From Ailurus styani (lineage: Eukaryota > Chordata > Mammalia > Carnivora > Ailuridae), in NCBI GenBank assembly GCA_002007465.1, contig LNAC01000378.1, forward strand, positions 1,429,230-1,493,229: DNA of 64,000 bases, written 5' to 3'. Of the stretch, positions 45,937-56,295 are shown piece after piece. The stretch's first letter is position 1, and the number at the start of each line of letters is the position of its first letter. The notes beneath the pieces are model-generated. The model was given only the letters and a program-made list of their open reading frames with translations. It ran no database searches and was not told the DNA's origin. Position numbers and translations under genes: made by a program.

Positions 45937-47487
45937 CTGAAAAAGACAGGAGGGAGGGACAAAAAGCTTTCTCATTGGTGGCTGAGGCCAGAAAAGTCTT
46001 AGAGCAAACAAAGAAGGACCACAGTGTAACCGGGGCATGCCTCCCCTCTACCCACTTCCAGTCTCTGGGCTGAGATAGCAAAGGTGGGAGCTCAGTGGAA
46101 GAACCCTTTGTTCTTGGGGAACAAGGGAATGTAGGGTCCCCATGCAGGAGGTGTAAAAAGGCAAGGGAGTCTGAGATGAAGCGTGGCAATGTTCAGCGGA
46201 GCCAGAGTCAAGGCAGAGATGTTGCCCCTTTGGACATGGCTGCTTACCCTCACTTTCCCTTCTTATCCCCATTTTAAGAAGTTGTTCCTGGTAGAATTTG
46301 GTCCCTAGCTCCGCACATCATTTCCTGAAGGCAATGAGCATAGCACTCTTCATCTATAGTTCCTTGACCCTCATCATCCATCCTCCCCTATGCCTCAGCC
46401 AATTCAATCCAGTTCATTTCATGATGAGCTGACACATTTACTGGGCACCCCCAATGGGCCAGGACGGCTGATACGTGGTGCGGACCAATGGGGCGGGGTC
46501 CAGGAGAAACCCCCCCCAACCCCAAAGCAGAGCAGATAGCACAGGTGGAGAACGAGACACAGGAAGGTACCCACTGGAGTCCACGATACCAAATGGCTCT
46601 GTTTGCCTGGCACGCATGGTAAATAGGAAGCCTGAGGGTCTTGAGCTCCGTATTTAGGGGTTTGGACTTAATACTTGAGGCAGTGTGGAACCAGAATGGG
46701 GGAAGGTGAGGAGACTGCTCTGAGAGTAGACAAGGGATGATAGTAAGGGTCCACACCAGGGTCATGGCGGTGGAGATGGAAGGGAAAAGCTAATACGAGT
46801 TCTGACTGTGATCACAAAACCAGCATGATTTGCTGACTGATTAGATGTATGAAGAGAGTAGGACCCAGTCCAAGATGTTGCCTTCCAACAGAGAGCTTTT
46901 AAGCCTCTGTCAAAACCTGCTGCCCTTCTGGTCTGCCTACTTAAGTTAATGGCATAAACCATTAACAGCAGAGAGTCAGAGAAGAGGGACTGATGATTTA
47001 AAGAAGGAAAATGATAAGGCAACAATAGAAGGGTGATTTAGTAAATTATTATGGTCCATCAACGAGGTAGCTTCTGAGGCAATTTTTCAAAATGGTCATT
47101 AAGAAGAAGAACCTAAAACATGGAAAATGTTTGATCAACTATTGAGTGAAAAGGTAAATCACATTATTGAGATGAGGACAGTGATTACCACTACATAAAA
47201 CTACATAAAACTTAGAGGCTCATAGGAAATGGAGAAATGAAAAAAATACACCAACCTACAACCAGTGGTGGAGGGATTATGGGTGACTTTTTCTCTTTTA
47301 TCTCTTTGAACATTTTTCTAGAATGCTCTTATGTTGCCTGTGCACGCTTAAGTAGATCCAAAGGGTGAAAGAAGGACAGGGTAGAGGGGGTGGGGGGGAG
47401 CTGCTCAGTCAAATGATGGAAGCATGGTCCCAGTTAAAAGGATCTTTTAATATCTGAATGGGCAATTAGAACTTGGCCAATACGTAC
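45937..47487. other. Intron inside the HormR-like module; no gene seen
   Basis: 47040-47345 resembles an old L1 3' end. 46430-46950 partly resembles a common old interspersed repeat read backwards. Several open frames at 45960-46770 have no recognisable product. Confidence 0.5.
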
Positions 47488-47620
47488 CAGATTCTAGTAG
47501 CGTTTCCATCCCTGTTTTTTATGCATCTAGTTTGGGCTGTCTCAGTAGGGTTGGTTAAGAGCCACTTATAGGTCCCTTTGTATTTAGAGACTGTTTCCTG
47601 GGCTTTGCACCTTCCCGGCT
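47488..47620 (-). CDS. ADGRG4: ADGRG4 exon 7 of window (HormR-like, first half)
   Basis: This 133-base exon (phase 1 in, 2 out) reads EPGRCKAQETVSKYKGTYKW, then LLTNPTETAQTRCIKNRDGN and ATRI with a split Cys codon. The acceptor is TTTTCTCCATAG and the donor ATCTG|GTACGTATT. Cys, Trp and Cys spacing followed by a sequon resembles a degenerate hormone-receptor motif domain, the position such a domain takes in many adhesion GPCRs just before GAIN. Confidence 0.93.
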
Positions 47621-48935
47621 CTATGGAGAAAATGTATGCATTTGAAGGGCAAAAGGTACTTAAAAGGGTCATGAGCATCCATTATGATCCATCATTATTA
47701 TCCTACATGTAAACACCAACAAATAAAAGAGGAAACTTTTTTCTACCAGGCCATTTAAATCAGGCTTCACTGAAAGTACATGAAATGCTGTCTTTTTTTT
47801 TTTTAATAACCCTCCTGGGAAAATCTCACACTTAGTCCTTTTCATTAAAACCACAGTTGACAGGACAGGTTTTTTTTTTTTTTTTTGGTCTTGGTTTTAA
47901 AAAATGTTACATTTGCCTTGAAAAAAGTTCAAGTCACACACACAAAAAACCAGAAGTCCTCACCTGCCAACTCCCTCCTTCTGAGCTACCCCCATGGTCA
48001 GTGACAGGAAACCAAAGGCTGACTTCTCCTTCTGGATGGTTCCTCCCTTCCTAATGGACTCTGGGGTGGATTTGGTTTTAGTAAACTCAATGTCTCTGCC
48101 ATCCCAGTATTAGACACAGGAGTTCTGCTCTGTTGGTGGTGCCAAGGGCAAGGTTTTGCTGCCAAGTGTGGTCACATTATGGGAGAAGTGACCTGGGTTA
48201 AGTGTGTGTGATAAGTTCCCAGTTTCTACTGACCACCCACTGGGATCATGACCCTGATTCCGGAAATCTTTCCTTCACGTGTTGACAGAGTAGCCGGGAG
48301 AATCGGAGAGCCCGGAGTATCCCTGCTTCCTCTGAGGACAGCCATCAGCGCCATTTGCATGGTGGGCTGCCTGTGGCTTCTACACTCCTCTGCCTCCCAT
48401 CGAGATGTTGCTGGCAATCACGGCCTGCCCTCTGCTACCTGATCAGTTTGTTGCCAAGGACTGTGTGTTCTAATGCCTCTGTGTGTCACTGGCTTATCCC
48501 AACGTTTTGACTACCGTCCACTGGCAGCCACAGCAAAGAGATGGAGTGGTCCAATAGCCCTTCTCTTTACCATTAAAGGAAAGAGATGCCCGGGAGAAAA
48601 ATTCTGGACTGTTCCCAGATCATTTTCTCAGATGAATAGCCTGACTATATCAATCAATAAATCAGCAAGCCTCTACCGGGCAGTTATTGTGTGGAATGAG
48701 GAAGCTCCCCAGGCCTCACTGATACCCAGACATGGTCTCCAGTAACCCCTCTGTGTTTTTCATAAGCTCGTACAGGTGGAAAGGTTGTCAGGGCAAGTGA
48801 GCACTGCGGATGTGGAAAGGATCATGAAGACAATTCCTCTCCCCCCCAGAACTCAGGATGTCTTACTGTGTACGCATTATGAGCTCTCTAAAAAGAGGAG
48901 TGGATGCCTATGGAATAACCCTTCCCCCCAGTTAC
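47621..48935. other. Intron; nothing recognised
   Basis: Two poly-T runs are present (47793-47804, 47870-47886). The rest, 47900-48935, shows neither a clear repeat nor a gene. Confidence 0.5.
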
Positions 48936-49099
48936 CTAGTTTTTTCACCGCAACGTGTTCAGATTGTACTAATAATGTCAGTTGACCCTTGGTGAAGTTT
49001 CCACGGGTGAGGTTGCCTTGTATTTTACTTTTGATCTTGTTAATCAGTTCAGTGGCTGCTAAGGCAGAGATGGCCTTTAGGATGGTCTGACAAACATAG
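48936..49099 (-). CDS. ADGRG4: ADGRG4 exon 6 of window (conserved ectodomain)
   Basis: This 164-base exon (phase 2 in, 1 out) codes for 54 whole codons, starting YVCQTILKAIS and containing ELINKIKSKI, two sequons (GNLT, GNFT) and QLTLLVQSEHVAVKKL. The last stretch is strongly reminiscent of ADGRG4. The acceptor is CTGCTTTTTAG and the donor ACTAG|GTAACTGG. It links the small post-mucin module to the HormR-like cysteine region. Confidence 0.93.
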
Positions 49100-49225
49100 C
49101 TAAAAAGCAGAATAAAAAAGAACGATGTTGCATTTGTGTCAACAGAGTGCAACTTACCCATGGTGCTGAAATTCTGCACAGATGACTTATTTGGGAGTCC
49201 ATAAATATCAAACATTTTACATCTA

Positions 49226-49451
49226 TGAATGGGCAAATCTTTTTTTTTTTTTTTATTCATTTGACACAGAGAGAGAGATTACAAGTAGGCAGAGAGGCAG
49301 GCAGAGAGAGAGGAGAGAGGAGGAAGCAGGCTCCCTGCTGAGCAGAGAGCCCGACGCGGGCCTCGATCCCAGGACCCTGGGATCATGACCTGAGCCGAAG
49401 GCAGCGGCTTTAACCCACTGAGCCACCCAGGCGCCCTGAATGGGCAAATCT
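49226..49451 (-). repeat. Young CAN-SINE with target-site duplication
   Basis: Reverse copy (49241-49436), flanked by perfect 15-bp repeats TGAATGGGCAAATCT. Body nearly identical to 15373-15586. It lies 127 bases upstream of the exon at 48936-49099 in transcript direction. Confidence 0.96.
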
Positions 49452-49529
49452 TAAGAAATGATGGAAGACAGTATATTGAAATCTTCTGATAAAATTTCTC
49501 ATATGCAAAACAAACAACTCGAAACCCAT

Positions 49530-49732
49530 TTTCTTTTTTTTTTTTTAAGTTTTTACTTCTTTATTTGACACAGAGATAGACACAGCGAGAGAGGGAACAC
49601 AAGCAGGGGAGTGGAAGAGGGAGAAGCAGGCTTCCTGCTGAGCGGGGAGCCCCATGCAGGGCTCTATCTCAGGACCCTGAGATCATGACCTGAGCCAAAG
49701 ACAGACGCCCGACTAAGCCACCCAGGCGCCCC
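49530..49732 (-). repeat. CAN-SINE
   Basis: Reverse copy ending AGCCACCCAGGCGCCCC, flanked by AAACCCATTTTC and AAACCCGTTTTC. Confidence 0.93.
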
Positions 49733-49790
49733 TCAAAACCCGTTTTCAAAAGAACAGTCAGCAACAGTTGCATTATATTAAAATCAACTA

Positions 49791-49975
49791 GGTGTGCCTG
49801 GGTGGCTCAGTGGGTTAAGCAGTTAACCATCCAACTCTCGGTTTTGGTCTTGGCTCTGGTCAGGATCTCAGGGTCACAGGATTAATCCCTGAGTCTCTCC
49901 ACACTCAGTGGGGAGTCTGCTCAATCCCTCTGCCCCCTCGAATAAATAAATAAATCTTTAAAAAAATAAATGAAA
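49791..49975 (+). repeat. CAN-SINE
   Basis: Forward copy, GTGTGCCTGGGTGGCTCAGT, with A-rich tail running into ATGAA repeats. Confidence 0.9.
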
Positions 49976-50194
49976 TGAAATGAAATGAAATGAACTAGCC
50001 ATGAGTTCTCTAGAAGCTTGTATTAATTAATAGAGAAGATGGAGTACTCAGGATTTATTACTTTGGAGAAAACCTTTTATCCTTCTGGTCTCCAATTTAT
50101 CCATCATTACTGCAAGAAGGCAAATGGCACATGCTCGATTAGTCTCTAAAGATGTGTTCTGCAGAAGGCCTATTTTTATAATAGAGCAATAATG

Positions 50195-50350
50195 GAGATA
50201 ATGGTAGTGATAGTAGCTAACATTTGTAGCACTATCACTCCTCGTATTTTGACTCATGTTACCTTCACAGTAGCCTCATGAGTAGAGCTATTACAGTTCC
50301 CATTCCACAAATGAGGGAGCTGATACTTAGCCAAGGTCACTAATACCTAA
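50195..50350 (-). repeat. MIR element
   Basis: 'GTAGCCTCATGAGTAGAGCT', 'TTCCCATTCCACAAATGAGG' and 'TTAGCCAAGGTCAC' are MIR read backwards. Confidence 0.72.
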
Positions 50351-50484
50351 TACGTCCCTAGAATATTCTGTCCACTAAAAGATACGTTCCGAAAGAATGG
50401 CTGTGCTTGACCTCAACCGCTGGAGCAAGGTCCTCAGACATTCTAATTTTCTTTGCTATTCCATTAGAGAGCATCTTTAAGTTT

Positions 50485-50674
50485 AGGGGCTTCTGGGTGA
50501 TTGGTTCTTTCAGTTGGTTAAGCAGCTGACTGGCTCAGCTCATGATCCTGGGATCAAGCCAGGTGTCCTCCCCACTGAGTGGGAAGTCTGCTTCTCCCTC
50601 TCCCTCTGTCCCTCTTCCCCTGCCCGTGTCCACTTTCTCTCTCAAATAAACAAATCTTAAAAAAAAAAAAAAAA
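50485..50674 (+). repeat. CAN-SINE (diverged)
   Basis: Forward copy with altered head (GGGGCTTCTGGGTGATTGGT) and poly-A tail. Confidence 0.85.
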
Positions 50675-51421
50675 GAACCACAAGCTTACCTAGACTTTTT
50701 CTCCTTTCTATTTGCCAATACATCTTTTCAAAGCAAACACTTCCTAGGTCTCATAAACTTGTTGAAATTTAGATGTGCTTGTACTAACTCAAAATTTCTT
50801 TGTCCAATCTAAGCCACATCTCCCCCACCACGCCTGAAGCACAGTAGGCAGAGTCCCTGCTGGCCCCGCCCTTCCACATGGAGCCCACCTTTTCCCAGCT
50901 CTCATTTTGCCACTCTAAAGAGAACTCCTCTTTTTTTAAACCTCTCCCTTTGCTGCAACAGACTCTTTGCTCTTAGCACCCTGAACATGTCGGTGACCTT
51001 CCCATGGGCCTCTCCGAATTGCATCAAGTGGGGCAGCAATAGTCAGTGTTCCGGAAGGAGCTGGACCACACGTCTGAACAGGACCAAAGCTGCTTTTCAT
51101 GTTGTTTTTCCACTTCCCTGCTCAGTATTTCCGGTAATTTTTTAAACAAACACTTTATTCCCCCATTCCCAAATTATGACCACTTTGGACGCCATTTTCT
51201 CTTCACTATAAAGAGGCAGAAGGCAGGCTGCCAGGCTGCACCATGACCAACCGAAACAACTTATTTCATGAAGGCAAGAGCCCAATTACAGCATCTGTAA
51301 AATAGCCACCAGGTACTTTGATTTCCTTCTGACAACTCTGACCAACAGGCTACAAATACAGAATTAAATGGAAGGAAAATCAGAACTAAATGTACCAGCT
51401 ATGAATAAACGCAGCTCTTAC
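50675..51421. other. Intron sequence; nothing recognised
   Basis: No clear repeat or coding signal besides the adjoining small exon. Confidence 0.45.
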
Positions 51422-51465
51422 CTGGATGGTACATGGGAAATTGTAGCCATTCCTTGCCCTTCTCT
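51422..51465 (-). CDS. ADGRG4: ADGRG4 exon 5 of window (44-bp small exon)
   Basis: This 44-base exon (phase 0 in, 2 out) reads REGQGMATISHVPS and ends with AG of a split Ser codon completed by the next exon. The acceptor is TTTTGGAACAG, with a T-rich tract upstream, and the donor CCAG|GTAAGAGC. Phase compatibility with both neighbours supports it. The sequence itself is too short to prove homology. Confidence 0.74.
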
Positions 51466-51609
51466 CTGTTCCAAAATAATGCAAAACAAAAGTACATCGT
51501 CACTGAAATCTTTAAACAAACGTCACATTTGAGTACAGGGCTTATTGTTAACAACAGCAATCATAATTTTGCTTTACATTTACGTAACTCATTGTCATTT
51601 GCAAATCAG

Positions 51610-51785
51610 CTGCAAAAAAGTCAATGCATCTAGTCCTCACCTCATCCCTGTAGTGTGGGCAATGCAGGGATTATCACCCCATTTCCTAGATGGGGAAGCT
51701 AAGTCTCAGAGAAGTTCAATGATCTGCCCAGTATCACACAGCTGACAAGTCAGAACCAGGAGCAGAGTCTGAGCCTTCTGGATCT
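51610..51785 (-). repeat. MIR element
   Basis: 'CCCCATTTCCTAGATGGGGA' and 'TGCCCAGTATCACACAGCTG' are MIR read backwards. Confidence 0.82.
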
Positions 51786-51794
51786 GGACTGTAA

Positions 51795-52015
51795 CATGGT
51801 GATGACAATAGGAAACACTATTGAGCATTTACTCATCATCCTATTCCATCTTTCCAACAGCCCTATAAGGAATGGTAATGCTGTCATCCCCATTCTACAG
51901 ATGAGGAAACTGAGGCACAGAGAGTTTAATTAGGTTACCCAAGGTCTCCCAATCAGGAAGTGGAAGAACAGGGGTTCTAATGCAGGCAGCCTGATTCTGG
52001 GGACCACATTGTCAC
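51795..52015 (-). repeat. MIR element
   Basis: 'TCCCCATTCTACAGATGAGG', 'AAACTGAGGCACAGAGAG' and 'AACAGGGGTTCTAATGCAGG'. It is a second MIR in the same orientation immediately beside the first. Confidence 0.85.
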
Positions 52016-52660
52016 CAAAAGGGTTTTTATACCTATTATTTGAGAGGAATTTTATGTAGGTCATGTAATCTATAATGTATTAAATTAAGAAATTCAGACT
52101 CAGCTCTTCCCAGAAAGCATTTTAAATGATGGCAGATAATTTGGAAGGCCCTGTAGTCTTGATTGTACTTTGTAGAATCAAAATATTTCTCCCCATGTTT
52201 AAATACTTTTCAGAGCCTAACATGGTAAAGCTTGGAGGCACTGGAATAAGGACTAAGTATTGGGGCAAGGATGATGGGAGATAGTTTGGTCACACCCTGA
52301 TTTCAAATCTGTACAGATAAAGGGGGGATTTATTATGTGAATTCCAGTCTTGCAAAAATTGTGTCATTCTTGGAAGAAACACGCTTCTTTCCAAGATGTC
52401 TACAACCAAGAAATTTAATTCTACACTCACATAGCCCACAAAATGTGCCTCTGAAAGTCCCCACAGGGACTTCAGAAAAATCAGAGGATGGTTTTCTTAC
52501 TGGGTTCTTGTGCAGATGCCAAAGAAAGTAATGTAAGTTGACCCTCGATGACTACAGTTGAGCTTGACCTGTTGCACACTTGGGTAGAAGCACTATTTTA
52601 CTTACATCTACTCAGAAATTAGAGGAGTCGCAGGTAGATTCATTTTGAAAAATTACTTAC

Positions 52661-52700
52661 TACAGTTTGGTCCATGGTTATTTCTCCTTCAGAAGTGTCT
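52661..52700 (-). CDS. ADGRG4: ADGRG4 exon 4 of window (40-bp small exon)
   Basis: This 40-base exon (phase 2 in, 0 out) reads RDTSEGEITMDQTV when the first codon is completed with AG from the preceding exon. The acceptor is TTTGATACAG and the donor GTAAGTAATT is near consensus. It is too short to appear in an ORF scan; it was placed because it is the in-phase segment with good splice sites between its neighbours. The exact acceptor is somewhat less certain than the donor. Confidence 0.77.
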
Positions 52701-52874
52701 CTGTATCAAAAGCATAAAAAATTTATATATATGAAATGTGGTGCCCAATACATTAGGACAAAATCTCAGGAGAAAGACAACTGTGAGGCAGAACAGTGGC
52801 ATCCCCCAGGTTGGAATTCAAATACTAGGACTCTAAGGAGACATTTCAGAAGCCTGGTCATTATCTATGTACCA

Positions 52875-53110
52875 AAATGGTGGTAAGTCTTTGACTGAGC
52901 AACCCCACTTCCAGGAATCTGTCCCATAATAGTACAGCAATGGCACATACAAACGTATGTACGAGAGTGGAAATAACGGAAATGTCCATCACTAGGTAAT
53001 TGGATAAATACACTGTGGCACACCCATGCAAAAGAATCCGATGCAGTCATTAAAATGAATAAGCTAAATCTGTACTTATTGGCCTGAAAAGATCTACATG
53101 GTGTATTTAA
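52875..53110 (+). repeat. Old L1 3' remnant
   Basis: 'ACTGAGCAACCCCACTTCCA', 'GGAAATGTCCATCACTAGGT' and 'GATAAATACACTGTGGCACA' resemble L1 3' UTR. Confidence 0.65.
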
Positions 53111-53253
53111 GAGGTATGAACCAGAGTTCTTGGGGAGGGTGGGGAAAGCAGGTCTTCTCTTTGTCATCAGTTCCTTGATATTTACTCAATGACTGCCCTT
53201 GGCAATGCAATCACCTCTCCAAATGTGTGGCCCAGGCAAGTCTTAGACTAGTC

Positions 53254-53703
53254 AGCATTCCTCATTTTATTTTATTTTATTTTATTTTTAAAGATTTTAT
53301 TTATTTATTTCACAGAGGGAGAGAGATCACAAGGAGGCAGAGAGGCAGGCAGAGAGAGGGGGAAGCAGGCTCCCTGCTGAGCAGAGAGCCCGATGCGGGC
53401 CTCGATCCCAGGACCCTGAGATCATGACCTGAGCCGAAAGCAGAGGCTTTAACCCACTGAGCCACCCAGGCGCCCCNNNNNNNNNNNNNNNNNNNNNNNN
53501 NNNNNNNNNNNNNNNNNNNNNNNNNNNNNNNNNNNNNNNNNNNNNNNNNNNNNNNNNNNNNNNNNNNNNNNNNNNNNNNNNNNNNNNNNNNNNNNNNNNN
53601 NNNNNNNNNNNNNNNNNNCCCAGGACCCTGAGATCATGACCTGAGCCGAAAGCAGAGGCTTTAACCCACTGAGCCACCCAGGCGCCCAGCATTCCTCATT
53701 TTA
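53254..53703 (-). repeat. CAN-SINE split by an assembly gap
   Basis: A reverse SINE runs 53284-53476, the gap follows, and then 53619-53687 repeats the last part of the same SINE exactly. The outer flanks AGCATTCCTCATTTTA at 53254 and 53688 are a perfect 16-bp target-site duplication, so one insertion event explains both edges. Confidence 0.9.
53477..53618. other. Assembly gap (142 N)
   Basis: A run of N inside a SINE. No sequence can be read. It lies in the intron between the exons at 52661-52700 and 54432-54496. Confidence 0.99.
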
Positions 53704-53935
53704 AACATTTCAAGTTCCGGGTGCCTGGGTGGCTCAGTAGGTTGAGGCCTCTGCTTTCGGCTCAGGTCATGATCTCAGCGTCCTGGGATCGAGGCCCGCA
53801 TCGGGCTCCCTGCTCGGCGGGGAGCCTGCTTCCTCCTCTCTCTCTGCCTGCCTCTCTGCCTGCTTGTAATCTCTCTCTCTCTCTCTGTGTCAAATAAATA
53901 AATAAAATCTTTAAAAAAAAAACATTTCAAGTTCC
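53703..53935 (+). repeat. CAN-SINE with target-site duplication
   Basis: Forward copy (53719-53919) flanked by perfect 16-bp repeats AAACATTTCAAGTTCC. Confidence 0.95.
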
Positions 53936-54260
53936 CTTTGGAATTTCTAATTCTTGAAAGTGCATTATTGGAAAATAAAGCGTCTTCTAAATCTTCACCA
54001 TTGGCCATCCCTAGCCTTTCATCCCTTTAAGGAATGATTTTTTTTCCAAAGTCACAGAATCATAGCATTTTAAAGCTAAGAGGGGCTTTAAAGTTAACTG
54101 AATCCAATTCCACCATTTCCCTGATTTATTTCCTTCTGTTTTGTTCTCCCATTGGCTTTATACCCTTTAGTGATGAGAGAAATTCCTTCCTTATTCCAAA
54201 AAGGAGCTACACTCAGAAGGGAAGATGCAACTTAAAATGCAGTCCCTAAATCTCAGACAG

Positions 54261-54262
54261 GA

Positions 54263-54307
<45 letters not shown>

Positions 54308-54360
54308 GGAAGGAAGGAAGGAAGGAAGGAAGGAAGGAAGAAAGGAAGGAAGGAAGGAAT
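54261..54360. repeat. (GA)n(GGAA)n compound microsatellite
   Basis: About 36 bases of GA repeat followed by about 58 bases of GGAA repeat with one AGAA interruption. As the transcript is antisense, it is a long C/T tract shortly after the donor of the exon at 54432-54496. Confidence 0.95.
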
Positions 54361-54431
54361 CCCCTCTGGATAGGAACATACCCAGAATCCCTCAAACTGC
54401 CTTCAACCCACAATAGATGACATTCACATAC

Positions 54432-54496
54432 CTGGTTATGGTTTGAATAGCCAGATAAGCAAGAACAAATTCACTGTCCTGAAATATAGAATTCAA
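54432..54496 (-). CDS. ADGRG4: ADGRG4 exon 3 of window
   Basis: This 65-base exon (phase 0 in, 2 out) reads LNSIFQDSEFVLAYLAIQTI then T and a split Arg codon. It continues the module begun in the previous exon, with a hydrophobic strand or helix pattern. The acceptor is TATCTTTTACAG and the donor AACCAG|GTATGTG. A purine-rich microsatellite block ends 72 bases downstream of its donor in transcript direction. Confidence 0.87.
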
Positions 54497-54639
54497 CTGT
54501 AAAAGATAAAACATATCAGTTTTAGTATTCTCTCTCCTCTCTCTTAATCCAGGAAAGTTTCTAGAGAAAATGTCATCATTAAGCTGCATTTATTATTTTG
54601 GTTGGTTCAACATTTCCATCTGCTCCACTCAGTTTTTCT

Positions 54640-54817
54640 ATTTTGGGGCTGAATTGTGTCACCCCAAAATTCATACATTGAAGCCCGAACTCCCTAATAT
54701 GACTATATTGGGAAGTAGGGCCTTTAAAGGAGGCAACTGAGGCTAAATATGGTGATAAGGGTGGAGCCCTAATCTCATAGGACTGGTGTTCCTGTAAGAA
54801 GAGAAAGAGACCCCAGA

Positions 54818-54903
<86 letters not shown>

Positions 54904-55075
54904 ACGCACATTCTATGTGAAGACACAGAGAGAATATGGTCTATCTGGAAGCCAAGAAGAGAGGCCTTAGGAGAAACCAATCCAGCCAACACCTTGATCT
55001 TGGACTTCCAGCCTCTAGAACTGTGAGAAAAGAAACGTCTGTGTTGTTCACACACCCCAGTGCATCCTATTTCAT
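54640..55075 (+). repeat. MaLR-type LTR remnant with microsatellite insert (tentative class)
   Basis: 'CACCCCAAAATTCATACATT', 'GAAGCCCGAACTCCCTAATA', 'GTAGGGCCTTTAAAGGAGGC', 'TCTTGGACTTCCAGCCTCTA' and 'GAACTGTGAGAAAAGAAACG' follow a common MST/MLT-like LTR pattern. A (CT)n(GT)n block lies inside. No internal retroviral genes are seen. Confidence 0.62.
54821..54901. repeat. (CT)n(GT)n compound microsatellite
   Basis: About 36 bases of CT repeat, GGGG, then about 43 bases of GT repeat. Confidence 0.95.
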
Positions 55076-55149
55076 TATGGCAGATCTAGTAGGCAAATAT
55101 ACCCCATCCACTTTCAAGCACTTATAATCATGTCATATACACTTGCAAA

Positions 55150-55800
55150 GAAATACTGATAGAGAAAGAGAGGAAGCAGACATGATCTTTTACTGTTGGT
55201 GGGGTGCAAATTGGTATCACCTGTCTGGGAGGCCACTTAGCTCTAGTTATTAAAATGTGAAATGTTCATGTCCTTTGATCCAACAATTCCAGTTCTGGGA
55301 ATTTACCCTATAGAAAAACTCGCATGCCCCCAAAATTTATTGCAAGGGCATTACTGCCAGCATTGTTTCCAAATAGAGAAAAAAAATAAAAGCAACCTAA
55401 ATGTCCACCAATGGATGTCTGGATTTAAAAAAATAAATATATTACATTATAACCATCTAGTGAAATCCTTGGTATCTGTCAAAGTATATGAAGTAGATTA
55501 GTATTTGTGGCATGAATATGCTCAAAGATATATGGTTAAGTGAGAAAAACAACCTGTAGAACAGCCTAGTTGTATGATTCCAGTTATTTTTGTCAAAGAA
55601 TGTATTTGCATCAGTGTTATCATAGGTAGAGGGGAAAAATCTGAACTAATATACCTCAGACTGTTAAGAGGAGTCAATACAGGGAATGGTATTAGAGAAG
55701 ACATTTACTTTCTGGGTCTCAGATTTCAGGGTCCGAATTTATTTACAGAGGATATGTACTACCCTTAGAAAAATGTAAGGATAAATAAAACATTTCTTGT
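55150..55800 (+). repeat. Old L1 3' remnant
   Basis: 'TTTGATCCAACAATTCCAGT', 'TGGGAATTTACCCTATAGAA' and 'AACCTAAATGTCCACCAATG' resemble L1 3' UTR. Confidence 0.7.
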
Positions 55801-56200
55801 GTAGTAGAGAAAAAATTAAAATACAAAAAAAGAACATATGTAAATATAACAGCATAGACTATGTTATCATCTCTGCTCTTCTACTTTTCTCCAAATAGGA
55901 AAATTTTGGCAAAGGCCCAGAATTTGTGTCAGTGGAGGGAAATGTACAGTTCTAAACAAATTAAAATAATAACATCCCATAAAAGCTTTCAGCATTGGCA
56001 CTATGAAAGAGAGACCACATACATCTTTAGTGTTACTCACAGAGTGGATAAATTTGCAGCAAAAAAAATCAAAACCAATTAGGTGTGAAATGTATTATGG
56101 GTAGAAAAAAAGTAAAGCCTAGTTTTCATCTGCTCAGTCCATGATATAGATATATTCACATATTTTATATGTACCATAAATATTTAAAAGATTATTTTAC

Positions 56201-56295
56201 CCAATTTTCTGCAAATCCATTTACAACACTGGTAATAGGGATCCTTGGCTCTTCATCAAACACAGAGAAGCTCATTTCAATATTGTAGAAGGAAA
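56201..56295 (-). CDS. ADGRG4: ADGRG4 exon 2 of window (post-mucin ectodomain)
   Basis: This 95-base exon (phase 1 in, 0 out) reads FYNIEMSFSVFDEEPRIPIT and continues to GFAENW. The acceptor is AATTACAG at 56296-56303 and the donor GTAAAATAAT ends at 56200. Ser/Thr richness stops abruptly here and a folded-domain pattern of alternating hydrophobic residues begins. It reads like the start of a small module just after the mucin region. A SEA-like fold is possible but I cannot show it. Confidence 0.88.
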
